Source: Saksenaea vasiformis B4078 (lineage: Eukaryota > Mucoromycota > Mucoromycetes > Mucorales > Saksenaeaceae). Taken from it: DNA of 64,000 nt. Positions within the stretch are counted from its first letter, which is position 1. Every line of letters starts with the position of its first letter. The translations under genes were made by a program, and so were the position numbers. The notes beneath the pieces are model-generated. The model was not told the DNA's origin and did no database searches. It saw nothing but the letters and a program-made list of their open reading frames with translations. Location: the NCBI GenBank assembly GCA_000697055.1, contig JNDT01002251.1, forward strand, positions 62,001 to 126,000, given 5' to 3'. Shown here piece after piece: positions 37,284 through 48,011 of the stretch.

Positions 37284-37305
37284 GTGTGTGTGTGTATGTA
37301 TGTAT
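37243..37305. repeat. TG/CA microsatellite
   Basis: About 30 TG units with a single CG interruption, grading into TGTATG units, directly downstream of the alpha-arrestin gene. Confidence 0.9.
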
Positions 37306-37354
37306 GCTTGTTTGTATATACGTGTGTACAAGAGGAAGTGGGTAGGGAAGGTGG

Positions 37355-38754
37355 TTATTGCACAGCCACTTGGCTTGTCCCAGAATCCGATGACGTAACA
37401 TTGATTTCAACATTGCAATCACTTGCCACCAACGTGGAGCTCGTTGAGACCCTTCGTGAGGATGTGTCGGTTAAAGTTGGTACCATCAGATGACCTGTGC
37501 CATCCTGCATTGCTCTCGGGCCTTCATTGTCTAATGGCGTTGGATCGACTGGGCTTCCAAGCCAGCTTCCTTCTGTGGAGAAAGGACTTACTGGACTGGG
37601 AGTTGGGGATTCAACAAATGGAATGAAGGATGGTGCGTCTGGCTGTTGGCGGAAAGACTGAACTGGAATCTGGAGCTGGGGCAAAGTACACGTGCTGGGT
37701 ACGGTTGCGATCGTGACAGGCAGGTTGAGATTGATACTCTCACTTGCTTTAGAGAATAGCCAGCTATTGGAGGAGGAGGCATTTTTGATCGGTATGGATA
37801 CGACCACCTGATAGACCAAGTCAAGACAATCACTTGAAGGGACGCAGGATGTGGGAATAGGGAAGCGAAAGACAGAATGATTATCTACAGTGTTCTTTGC
37901 GATGGTGACAAAAAATGTTTCTTCATAAAGCGCATGTTTCTTTTTTCCCGCTTGCTGGGAGACCAAGGCGATGTGGACGTGAGTCAAGCGGTGATCGGAT
38001 TTGTTGTTCGTAACCAGTTTTACAGTACATGTATCGCCTAAACGGGAAATTAAGGTTTAGTTTTTTTTTCTTAAATTAGAAAATTTCTCCTTTTTCCGTT
38101 TAGCTAACCTGGCAGATAGGCTGGCTGGATCAACTCTGCGCTAATTTCGATGTTGGCCCGAGTAGCCTGGTCTTTCGATGTCTCAACAGTAGAACAGCTG
38201 ATCAAGGGCAAGTATGTCACTTGAACAGGTCGTGTTTCAATCACACCGGCTTCTAGATCCAAAAAGCCTTGCAGACTATAATCGACAGAGTGACCTAAAT
38301 GAGAATCGTGCATGGAGGGAGGATAATTGACGTTCGGTAACTGAATAGCGAACAGATGCATCTGACTGCCTGCAGGTGTTTGCTCAGGAGTATCTTTTTT
38401 GAATGTTATCCGCGATCAGATTGGGGTTTACATGCTGCGCTTTGCTTTTGTTACCTTTTGCTTGCCAGACGACATTTTCCACAGAAAACAAATGATTCAC
38501 CTTCTTGTTAGATAGGTGCTCTTCACATTTAAAAACAACCCGAAGTCGCCGAGCAACCAAACTTTTGTTTAAAGTCAAAGCAATAGACCCTAAAAAAGGT
38601 AGAATAATGACTCTCAGTATAATCTGGAAAACAATATCTTTCTCCGTTTACCATTTACTACCGAACCCGGTCCAAAAGCCACTGGTTTATTAAGGCTACC
38701 GGAGTTGATGGTGATAGAGAAGTTTTGGACAGCGTTCGATTTTGAGAAAAACAT
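37355..38754 (-). CDS. Alpha-arrestin (arrestin N- and C-domain) protein
   Basis: Four exons: 38754-38652, 38589-38455, 38369-38109 and 38037-37355 (introns 62, 85 and 71 nt; 393 aa). It starts MFFSKSNAVQNFSITINSG. The arrestin N-domain is typical: NGSIALTLNKSLVARRLRVV, then KGSQMHLFAIQLPNVNYPPS, which is joined correctly only by splicing GTAACA (38454) to CTGCAG|GC (38370-38369). The C-domain follows across exon 4 (TCTVKLVTNNKSDHRLTHVH). The tail of about 110 residues is Pro/Ser/Thr rich. Fungal alpha-arrestins recruit Nedd4-type ubiquitin ligases to membrane transporters for endocytosis. I see no PPxY motif in the predicted product, so ligase recruitment may differ here. Confidence 0.85.
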
Positions 38755-39330
38755 AGCAAAAAGCAAAAAAAAAAAAAAAGTAAAGAACAAAAAAAAAGAG
38801 AGAAAGAAAAAAAGACGCACCAAGTGTTAAAAAAAAAAGGAGTGACATCATATAATCGAAACCAATCGGGCGTTGTATAAAACTCTCAATAAAAAGAGGG
38901 TTTTCGCACAAAACAGCCATCTATTTCGAGGAAGCATATAAACTAACTCTCGATGCAATGAATGTCTCATGGTGAGATCGCACAGACCACAATGCTGTAC
39001 CCACGCTAAGTCTCAGCTCAAAGAAATGACGTGCGAGAAATGGTGCAAGTGTGAAAGAGATGACCACCGATGACACCTTGTGCACATATCACGATTCATG
39101 GACAAGGGTTATCTTTCGTGCGTTTTAGTATCTTGTATTATATTTTATCCTTGGACAGACACATCAATGTATGAAACGCTGGTTATACCAAAGTAATAAT
39201 AGATTGCAGCGAGGGACATCCACCCAGTTTTTTTTTTTTTTCCTTTTTCTGACCGGTCGGTCCAATATTTAACCCCGGAATTTTTCCATGCCGAAATGCT
39301 CTATGACGACTGCTTTCATTTTCCTGGTCA
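38755..39330. other. Divergent promoter region
   Basis: About 575 bases between the alpha-arrestin start (-) and a small plus-strand ORF. The arrestin leader is purine-rich on the plus strand (AAAAAG tracts). No gene or structured RNA was recognised. Confidence 0.45.
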
Positions 39331-39666
39331 ATGGAACAGACATCCAAGACGAGTGCTTTGATTTTGTCACACCCTCTGCCAGATTCTTTGGCTGATGATT
39401 ATGAATATCGCATATATGATAGAGGGATTCAAAATAGTGTGACAGAATATGGACCGTGTCCCATTGTGTTCATGTCTCGCCATCAAGGATTTCAATGGAA
39501 TGAAGAATTGTTTGTTGGTGCTTATCGCCGAGATGCCGGTTTTGAATGCCACAAAAGTCACGGACGTCAATTAAGAGAGGAAAAAGTACTGAATGCTGTC
39601 AAGACGAAGCAGCGAGAGGTCCTTGATATCCATCTTTCCAAAGCCGAGAGTGACATCTGGCCTTGA
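39331..39666 (+). CDS. Hypothetical protein, 111 aa
   Basis: Intronless open frame starting MEQTSKTSALILSHPLPDSL. It contains a compact, non-repetitive region with aromatic and charged residues (YEYRIYDRGIQNSVTEYGPC, then FMSRHQGFQWNEELFVGAYR) and a lysine/glutamate-rich C-terminal helix. Composition and codon use look coding, and a pyrimidine-rich leader precedes the ATG. There is no signal peptide, membrane segment or known motif. I do not recognise the family. Another small coding gene begins 123 bases after its stop on the same strand. Confidence 0.55.
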   Translation: MEQTSKTSALILSHPLPDSLADDYEYRIYDRGIQNSVTEYGPCPIVFMSRHQGFQWNEELFVGAYRRDAGFECHKSHGRQLREEKVLNAVKTKQREVLDIHLSKAESDIWP

Positions 39667-39789
39667 TAAGGGAGGCTGAACGGACCAATCAATTTTTTTT
39701 CCCGCTCTTTCCCGCTCAGAAAAAAAAAAAACATAATAAAATTGCTGGTATTTTCCATCTTCTTGTAACTTCCCTTCTCTCCCGTTTCC

Positions 39790-39939
39790 ATGTATTCCCG
39801 TTTGACCCGTCTGGCTACTCTTTCAGCCTTTTCGCAAGTTGGCAAGAAGTTCGTCTTCTACTCGGGCGCAGGTGCACTGGTCTATGCTTACGTTCAAGAA
39901 TGCAAGGACGACGTACTCTTCTATACCAAAGCCAATTAG
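39790..39939 (+). CDS. Small (49 aa) single-membrane-span protein, probably mitochondrial
   Basis: A short ORF reading MYSRLTRLATLSAFSQVGKK and then FVFYSGAGALVYAYVQECKDD, ending FYTKAN. The N-terminus is basic with Arg/Ser/Thr and no acidic residue, like a matrix-targeting or inner-membrane signal. One hydrophobic segment follows and then a short acidic/aromatic tail. This layout is that of small accessory subunits of respiratory complexes or ATP synthase, but no specific subunit was recognised. Codons are optimal (GGC, ACC, CGT, AAG), and a C/T-rich leader ending TTTCC precedes the ATG. Those two points make me think it is real despite its size. Confidence 0.55.
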   Translation: MYSRLTRLATLSAFSQVGKKFVFYSGAGALVYAYVQECKDDVLFYTKAN

Positions 39940-41130
39940 ATAACATCTATTCATAATTTACTTTTTGCATGTTCATATCAACATTACTCTTTTAATTTCA
40001 TTTATGTACGTGTTCTTTAATGTCGCTGCAAGCAATCTAATATCATTTTTACTGTTTGCGGGATGCAACGTGCCTTACAACGTGCAAAGTCGCGCTCTAG
40101 CTGCAAAACAACCTCATGTTGATCAAATTAGAATATTTTTCTTTTTTGCCTTTTAAGAAAAAATGTATTAAGACATAGAATCTCGTCAGACCTACAGATA
40201 TGCTGTTCATTTGAAGTGATGTTCGCTGTATAAGGTTAGGGGAGGATTATCATTGCAGAAATTAAGAACGCGAAAAACTTTTGGTTATCTCAGATCAAAA
40301 TATTATTGGGGTGATCCCACATACGCAGTGCTATGAAATCTCTTTCAAGACAAACGCAACATCTTTTCCACCATTTGAGCGAGGCACTCATGGCAAAAGA
40401 AATCAGCTTTTCCGTACGTCCTGGAAGTATAAAGGTTAAGGAGAAGCACGTCATCAGGGCTGGTGTCCTTAAAAGTCGTTGCGTAAAAAAAAAAAAAAAC
40501 CTTGATTTGGCAAAGCTAGCAAGCCGAATGAAGTAACCCTATCAAGAAAATGGACGATTGGCCATAGAGCCGAAATGTTGCAACCCGGCAAGCCCAACCG
40601 CACACAGAGGGACAGAGAGGGAGGGAACTGGCGAAAGGTGTTTTCACAGTAGATTCTCAAAACAGAACTACAGTAATTTTGTTGTACTTAATGCCGGCGT
40701 TTACTGATAATGCCACCCTTGCAGATGCGCAGAGGTGGAAAAGAGATATACTGAAAAGCCAATACAACTTCAGGCTGAAGACAGAGGCAACCCCTATCAC
40801 ATGTCTCTCGCACACGATTTAATCTTTTGTGCCGATTCATTTCATATCTAGGGACATGACTGGCTCTCACTTCGAGTGAGCTTAGAACAGGTTTATCTTG
40901 ACTGGGCCAAAGGTTGGTCCAATCCGAATAGTATCCATTAATCGAAAAATAGCAACGATAACGCAATAGAAGAAGAAAAGAAAAAAAAAGGAAAAAAAAA
41001 AGAAGGAGTTGGAGGGGGGAAAGAAGAGAGACAGAGAAAAAGAAAAAAAAAACAAAAACAAAAACATACAATAAAGAAAAAGAAAGAAAGAAAAACTAGA
41101 GAGAGAGAGAGCGCGCGTGTGTGTGCGGCC
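39940..41130. other. Intergenic, no gene recognised
   Basis: About 1.2 kb between the small plus-strand gene and the 3' end of the APSES gene. Purine-rich tracts (40970-41110) next to the APSES stop are probably its 3' UTR. The rest holds only short random-looking frames. Confidence 0.45.
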
Positions 41131-42940
41131 CTACCACGGTTGTGCAGGGTTGACCATTTCATCGGTGGGGAATCCTGTCCTGTTGCCACTGTTATTGTTA
41201 TCTTGTTCGGTTCCTTCCTGTTCAGATTTTACAGGGCGGTAATTGACCGTTGTTTGCAACATGGAGACCATAGGTGGCGCATGCATCTTGTTGTTGATTG
41301 CATACGGATGATGGCGTGGACTCCCAATACGGCCAGGGACACTCATAAGTAGACTGTTCCGACGTGCCGGAGGTGGCGAAAGAATGGACGAGTTGTCCAG
41401 ATCACCCGAATTAGAAGAGCCATACCGATCCCTGGTATCTGTCATTTTGTAGCCCGAGAGTTGTTGAAGCGAAGACCGTTTGAGATTGGGTGAGCTAGTT
41501 TCCGATAGATCTGCATCTGGGGTGTGTTGTTAAACTGACGTATTCTTTCTTTTTTAAGTTTCCTTAACTTTTTTTATTTTTATTTTATTTTATTTTTTTT
41601 TACTTACCATCTTTTGGTGCAGCAAGGTCTTGTTTCGATGTAACCTGTTTCTTTGCTTCATCGACAGAGGGAGGTTCATAGTACATATTCTTTGAAGAAG
41701 GTATACCATGTCCATGGTAGGAATCGCCGACCAAACCACCGACGGCAGCTGTTGCGGTCGATGAAGGTGTGGATCGATAATCCATCGATTGATAGGAATT
41801 GTACATATCATCCATGGAGGAGCGATATACTAGGAAGAGAATGAATTTTCTGTATGAATAAATAAACCTATACCATGTTGCTGTTGACCTAGAGTGTCAT
41901 GATACGAATTTGGATCCCATGAGGACACGGGTGGTCGGAAGGCGCTAGGAACAAATCGGTTTGATCCCATAGGATGGTGATGGAATGGCGAGGTGTACAT
42001 GAACATGCTAGGATCATCTGCAAACAACGGGTAAAGAATATCTTGAATCTTATACTGGGAAGCTAATGCCTTGGCTCGAGTGAAGGTGATCCTGCCATAC
42101 AAAGTTTAGACGGTGGACTGTCGAGATAAGGTCAACCCTTACCATACGCCTTTGAGATGCATTGCTCCGACCTTCACGACGACTCGTCCCTTTTCGTTTT
42201 TGAGGATGCCATCTCGTTTGCCTCGCGACATGCCTGCCACATTTAGCAATTTGGTGCCGTTGACCATATCGTTGTCTAGCAAAAAAAAAAGAAAAAGAAA
42301 AAAGTGAGATCAATTTGCCAAGGAGAGAAAAAGAAGAAATTTACCTTGTCTTCTTGCAACGCAGATTCCTTTGGCGTCGACCTGGTAACAGAGCGTTGCT
42401 TCATCTTCCCATAGCGTTGTCGTTAGCTTTGGTCGCGGGACCAACCCATGATTGGATAGATAGGACAGACCGTAGGAGTTGGACGAGTAATGATGATGCG
42501 AAGACGGAGTGTGATAGGCGTCAGTATTTTGCTGTGTTGTTGTTTGTGGCACAAAATAGTGCGGCGAAGTGTATGTAGCTGCAGTTGCGCTCATTGGCGG
42601 TGATGTGGGAGTAGGTGAACTCATCAAACTATTGGGTTCACTGTTGTTGTTGTTGTTGTTGGCAGTTACGGTGGCAAAATCTTGCTGTTGTTGCTGCGGT
42701 TGTTGCGGTTGATGATGTTGATGCCATCCTGAAAAAAAAAATCCATTTTTTTTTTCAGTCGGCTTTTTTAAACTTATTCTTTGTCTTACCTCCGTAACCA
42801 TGATAAAGCGATGGCATCGATGCTGGTCTTCCAAGTGCGTGAGGGCTCGTCTCAGCGCTGCTGTTGTCATGTGGTACCTTCACCTGCGGGTGATGTTCAT
42901 AATGATAGTGTGGCGTCTGCGGAGAAGGGTTGGGATACAT
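41131..42940 (-). CDS. APSES-family transcription factor (StuA/Efg1-like)
   Basis: Six exons: 42940-42790, 42728-42345, 42275-42143, 42091-41874, 41829-41608 and 41516-41131 (introns 44-91 nt; 497 aa). A Gln/Asn/His-rich N-terminus precedes an APSES DNA-binding domain of about 100 residues. Diagnostic parts are [76 protein letters not shown] and [14 protein letters not shown]. The domain is spread over three exons and reads through perfectly. StuA, Efg1, Phd1 and Sok2 bind DNA as basic helix-loop-helix-like factors and control morphogenesis, sporulation and dimorphism. No ankyrin repeats follow, so it is of the StuA type rather than the Swi4/Mbp1 type. The upstream region is unusually long and microsatellite-rich. 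Confidence 0.92.
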
Positions 42941-43389
42941 TACGCAAAATAGATTCTTCGTTCCTTCTTTTTCTTTTTAGCCAGTATCAAATGAGAGAAA
43001 TAAGAGATAAAGAGGACAAGGTCTTTTGATCTGGCGAATGGTTCAGTGGCGTTGGGGTGGTGAGAAAACACACTATAACAAAAAAAATCAGTTGTAAAAG
43101 AAAAGGATATATACAAGCAAAGAAGAACAAAGCAAAAATAAAAGAAGATATTATTATTATTATTATTTTCTTGCAGGAGACAGGGGATAGGAGGCGGCAG
43201 AAAAAAATGCTAAAATGAAGAAGTAGATTTAAAGATTAAAGAAAGAGAGAGAAGAAGATTCTTTGGTGCCCAAGGGTTTCAAGGGGTGGGATACAAGGGA
43301 GAAAAGACCAAGGAGAGAGAAATGAACTTACGTCTTTTCCTATAGAGAAAAAGGTGATAGGACGCGCGCGTAAAGTTGTATCTGTTCGA

Positions 43390-43425
<36 letters not shown>

Positions 43426-44722
43426 TTATGCGTATTTATATAAATGACCTCTCTGTGTGTGAGTGAGCGAATATGTGTGCGTGTGTGTGTGGGGGGTAGT
43501 GTGAGTGAGTAATATATGTGTGAGAGTATAGATATATAAACTGTGTGTTTTTTATATGTATGTCACGTAGATCGATAAGAAGCAAAAGAAAAAGAAGAAA
43601 AAAAAAAGGTAAGTGATCCTGCTTTTGGTACTTATACCCCTTGTCTTGATGACGGTGAAGCAACTCATGGACCTGATGATGTCAGGTGGAAACAGCTTTT
43701 TTCTTTTTCTTGTCTCTCTTTTTTTTTTTTTTTTCCTTTTTTTCGCTTTTTTTTTTCTTTTGATGGGAGAAGCCGGCATTGCCGCCCCGGTGAGTGAGAC
43801 TCTAAATGACAGAATTTTAAATATGGCTAATCTGGGCTCATAGGACGCCATAGCGGTCGTAACATAAAAAAAAATGGGAAAGAGGAAAAGAGAGAGAAAG
43901 AAGGAAAGTGAAAATAGAAAAAAAAACAGACAGAGGCAAATCCGTAACTATGGTCACTGCCATGTTATGCACATTTACGCTCGCTCTCTTTATGCAATCG
44001 TCGAATAGCCTACAGGAGGCAAACCAAAAAGGGGGGAAGCAACCGCACAAAATAAGGGTCCAGAGAAAGACGCAACGCTTACAAGATAGATGGATATAAC
44101 TGACGGATAGATCGGCATAATGAACTACTCGGTTAGTGGTTTGCCTTTTGAATAGCCGAATATTTTTTTTTCTTTTGGGTTTTTATGCAAACACAAAAAA
44201 AGTTTCCCGGACCGAGAAGTTTAATTCATCCATGTCATACGCACAAACAAATGCAATCTTTTTATGCAGAGGAGTCAAAAAGAGACTGTTTAAACCTGCA
44301 TCAGGGCAATAATCTCTTGTCTCCCACCGAGAATTACCTCGCCACCCTGACCACTGATTCAGCTAGCGAAAAGGGGGAGACCAAGTAACCAAAGCTGGGG
44401 TTTGGGTTGTACGTTCGTATTAGGGAGAAACAATCGATTCTCCGATCCCCTTTCTCTTACATTTTTGTTGTCACTTACACTTTGATTGTATGACAAAAAA
44501 ATTGAAAACCATCAACGAAAGACTGTTGCACTTTGTGTTGCTGCCAAACTAAAACTATACACTGTTGAGAAAAAAAAAAGGGACGGTAACCAATCCTTGT
44601 TCCCTAGACAACGTCTGCTTTTTTTCTTTTCTTTCCTTTCTTTACCTTTTTTTTTTTTACGTAACTTTTTTTTTCTTTTCCTTCTTTTTTTTCTTCTTTT
44701 TTCCTCATTTGAATTAGGAACC
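42941..44722. other. Long shared promoter region of the APSES and MIT-domain genes
   Basis: About 1.8 kb between two divergent genes. It contains TTA repeats (43149-43167), a TA microsatellite (43390-43426), GT-rich stretches (43456-43510), long A/T tracts and, next to 44723, a T-rich leader. No coding exon was supported. Large upstream regions are usual for StuA-type genes. Confidence 0.5.
43390..43426. repeat. TA microsatellite
   Basis: About 18 TA units with one interruption in the promoter region of the APSES gene. Similar TA runs occur at 21995-22015 and 53180-53200. Confidence 0.85.
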
Positions 44723-47187
44723 ATGAGTCATGACGCATTACCCTTGTCACCAATGATACCTGATACTGTTTGCGCGTCTCCATCATCTTCACCAGCAATG
44801 CCCATTCCACCACAAGCATCATCATCATCATCGAGGCATTTGTCGAGAGTCATCTTGCGTACTGCACTTCAAAAAGCAAATTCTGCAGTCCTTTGCGATT
44901 CATCCAACGACGTTGCGGGTGCCATTGACGCATATACCGAGGCTATTACTTTACTCAACCGAGTGTTGGAAACAGTCGAAAAGGAGAACGACCGACGGCG
45001 TTTACAAGAAATTGTGAGTTGAAAAAAAGGGACAGGCGTTTTCTCCTTACCCTTGTCTATTTATAACACGCGAAAAGAAGAAGAAAAAGAGAAAAAGAGA
45101 AAAAAAAGGAAGAGAGAAAAGAAAAGAGAGGGAGAAGAGAAGAGAGACAGAGAAGAAAGAGAAAGATGGAAAGATGGAGAAAAAAAGGAAGAAAGGGGAA
45201 GAATGCAAGCCGGTCTTCTTGCATAAAATATAAGCTGATCTTACCTTCTTTTTTTTTCTTCGTTTCTTAGCACGATTCATACTCGGAACGTATACGATTG
45301 TTAACTAGTCTTTCACCAAAATCTGAAGATAATGATCCATACGAAACATTCGACGACAATACGCCGACAGATCCGAAATCATCATGGTTGAACAAACCCG
45401 CTAAGCGGAAATACTCACGTAGTAACGGTCAGCCATCTCATATTCGACGCACAACTTCCACGTCTTCTATTGATAGTCTGATCTCAGTGGATCTTAAGAA
45501 TTCACAGGATATATCGCTCATTTCACCTCCACCATCTGCTCGTTCTGGAAGAACCTTCGGGTTTGCACGGGTAGGTCAACGGTCCTCTCCACAACCTCCA
45601 CCTGGTGTACTCCAGCCTTCTAAAAGTACCCCGGTGCAAACCCGTCCAATTGTTGAACGTGAAGCTAAACGACGGAGTAATGGTTACACCGATCTACATA
45701 AAACCCCACCACCTCGACAAGGTTCCATTGTAAACACCTTAATTCTCGACCAGTCAAATCGCTGTAACTCAACCTCCTCTTCCACCTCTACCTCCTCTTC
45801 TTCCTCCTCGTCATCCTTATCAGATGAAACTACCGTCACTGTGCAGCCAACCATGGCCTTACCCCCTCTTCTACCGCAAAAACAACAAGATACACCTCAG
45901 AAAAAGGAAAATGACGAAGATGAGGAAGAAGAAGACCAAGAAGAGGAAGAACCAAAACCTCAGACAGCCATACGCGTTCGCACCAGTAGCTTACCAAAAT
46001 TGCAACTTGCTCGCCCATCGACACCCGTGACTGATCGGGAAGCGACAGCACGTCGGCTTCCAATGCAGTCTCCGCCGCAAAAACAACCTGACCCACCACC
46101 TCAGCTGCCATCTGCCACCGCACGTCAAGGTAATGGTCTAGGCAGTATGCGAAAAAAAGCGAATAGACTGTCACGATCGAGTATGGATGGACTACCCCGT
46201 AAAGAAAAAGGCCAACTCATTTTCGGCCTGTTCATGAAAGACACAATGTCACCTCGTTCAACTGCCTCTTCTTCCTCCTCTTCCATAGACTATTTTTGCA
46301 CGAGACATGACAGTAGCATATCACATCCCTTAGGCACGAGTCAACACCTTCAGCTGATCCTTTCGCTTGAACGAAGTATGGTTCACGGGGGCTATGTTAC
46401 ACAAAAACTATACATACCAAAAAACATATGGTACAACGTCAACCGACCATACCTTCTTTGACTCATTGCATCTGATAGGCAACAACCTAATATTCGATTG
46501 CCATCCATCGATGTCAAAATGGCAGCATGTGAGACATTGATGGTCGACTTGTCACGTTTGGAAAACTGGACGACTTTGGACAACGTCACCGAGAGCTTGA
46601 AACTTGTTCAGCTTTTAGAAGACACTGTCGACCTTCTCCAAACAACTATATCCAAAAAGTTGAAACGTGATAGCATGTCTGATCATTCACCACCCACACA
46701 ACATGCCCATGAAACAACAACAAAAAAATCCCAAACCTTCATGGCGTGGGGTACCAAATTGACTAAATCCGTGGAGCGTATGAATGCGTTTAGCCTGACG
46801 AAAGCGTAGGTGACCCCAAACAAACAAAAAAAAAAGCCTGTGGAATAATCTCTTGGCTAAAAATGGTAACCATAGGGAAGACCAGTACCGTCATTATACA
46901 GAAAACTTGCAAAAATTATTCCTAAAAACGCATGTCCTGGGTAATGTAGCTGGGAACTCCCTATCATTGCCTCCACTCATCCTTCTTCTCTTGTAGAGAC
47001 CTGGATCCAGTACTATACAACTATGAAGACCGAAGAAAACAGTCATCCTCAGTGCACCGTCGTTCTTCAAAAGTTAACCAAGATTTGCGACATGATCAAC
47101 TTGGTTGTTGGTGGCTTTGTGATTCGCGATGTGGCCGTCCTTCTTGGAAAATGGCTAAAACGTGGTGGATCATGGGCCAACGAATGA
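44723..47187 (+). CDS. MIT-domain protein
   Basis: Five exons: 44723-45013, 45271-46430, 46479-46805, 46876-46940 and 46997-47187 (677 aa). Residues about 45-110 form a MIT three-helix bundle (ILRTALQKANSAVLCDSSND, VAGAIDAYTEAITLLNRVLE and then HDSYSERIRLLTSL across intron 1). MIT domains bind ESCRT-III tails. A long Pro/Ser/acidic linker follows. A conserved C-terminal module includes LYIPKNIWQQPNIRLPSIDV, KMAACETLMVDLSRLENW, KSVERMNAFSLTKAEDQY and GGFVIRDVAVLLGKWLKRGG. The 65-nt exon 4 restores the frame between two otherwise incompatible exons. Splicing at 46431 removes an in-frame stop. Intron 1 is 257 nt and nearly all purine, much longer than the others. Probably an endosomal or cell-division protein; the role is inferred. 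Confidence 0.82.
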
Positions 47188-47299
47188 TAAACCCCATTTA
47201 TTCAGCCTATTTACTTAATTCTACAAATAGTATTTATTCTCTTTCTGTCTGTGTGTGCGTGTTTTATGCTTGCAACTTTTACAAAATACACTCTCCCTG

Positions 47300-47403
47300 A
47301 AAACACTTAAATTTTCAACGTAGCATGAAACGTAGAAGAGCAATGAAACTTCTTTCAAAGCTGTAGAAGTCGGCAAAGAAACACGTTTATGCTTTTATTT
47401 TTC
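47300..47403 (+). repeat. Fragment related to the subterminal part of the Tc1 element
   Basis: Aligns by eye with 14897-14998 of the Tc1 element: both have AGAGxAATGAAACxxCTTT, then AAGxxGxxAAA and TTTATGCTTTTATTTT. Identity is roughly two thirds. No terminal repeat is left, so it is an old fragment of a related element. Confidence 0.45.
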
Positions 47404-48011
47404 AGAGCCTTCGGAACTGTAGTTGTCATGCAAAGCAGATTACCTTAGAGCCTGCCCTAAATTTTTACTAGTCTACGGTTGTGTAACATACATAGTCCTT
47501 AAGATAAGCGCGTTGTCAAGTTCTCCAGTCCCACGTTGAACGATGTTTACACTGCTACTTTATACAAATTCTTCTCCAAAGAACTATCCTTTCCAGCGCA
47601 GTTTTATTAGTTGTTAACTGTTGGTCAATTTGGAGAAACGCTCGACCATCCCTACCAAAACAATCGGCGATACCTGCGAATAACGCTCTTTCTGATATGG
47701 TCATCATTTGGGAGAGGGCATGATCAGCCACGCATTTTCTTTTCTTATTTAACACTGTACTTCGTCTTAAATTCCAGGTTGTGGAAGAGGACTTTATAGC
47801 TCACAATGATGATGGGAGACGATTCCGATTATGCAATACCGAATCTCCGACAGTGTGTAAGCAAAGATGGTTACCGTACGCTTTTATCAGAACCAGGTTT
47901 CACATTGCAATATGAGATGCATATATACTACTACCGCAGGTTACGCTTTGCTATACAGCGGGAGGTGTAATTTTTATGGTTTATTAAGGATGATGCAAAA
48001 GAATTCATTTG
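47404..48011. other. Convergent intergenic region
   Basis: About 600 bases between the MIT gene (+) and the folylpolyglutamate synthase stop (-). Only short frames without motifs are present. Confidence 0.45.

Larger units (their letters stand above)
33699..37354. other. Gene-poor region with coding relics and MITE-like copies C and D
   Basis: About 3.7 kb. The start is the uS7 promoter. At 34363-34632 and 34637-34894 (+) two adjoining open stretches look like one decayed or spliced gene (reading INTIHVAKKQGCNPLIAINC then a shift to SLGHSQPQLVHLARECY); no family was recognised. AAAT repeats lie at 34240-34263, MITE-like copies C and D at 36.8-37.2 kb, and a long TG repeat at 37243-37305 just beyond the alpha-arrestin stop. 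Confidence 0.45.

Noticed and set aside
37203..37493. Cys/Val-rich plus-strand open frame
   Set aside because: It is the translation of the TG microsatellite and antisense of the alpha-arrestin tail.
46459..46461. In-frame stop suggesting that the MIT gene ends early
   Set aside because: Removing the 48-nt GT...AG intron 46431-46478 joins two conserved halves (KNIW then QQPNIRLPS) in phase.
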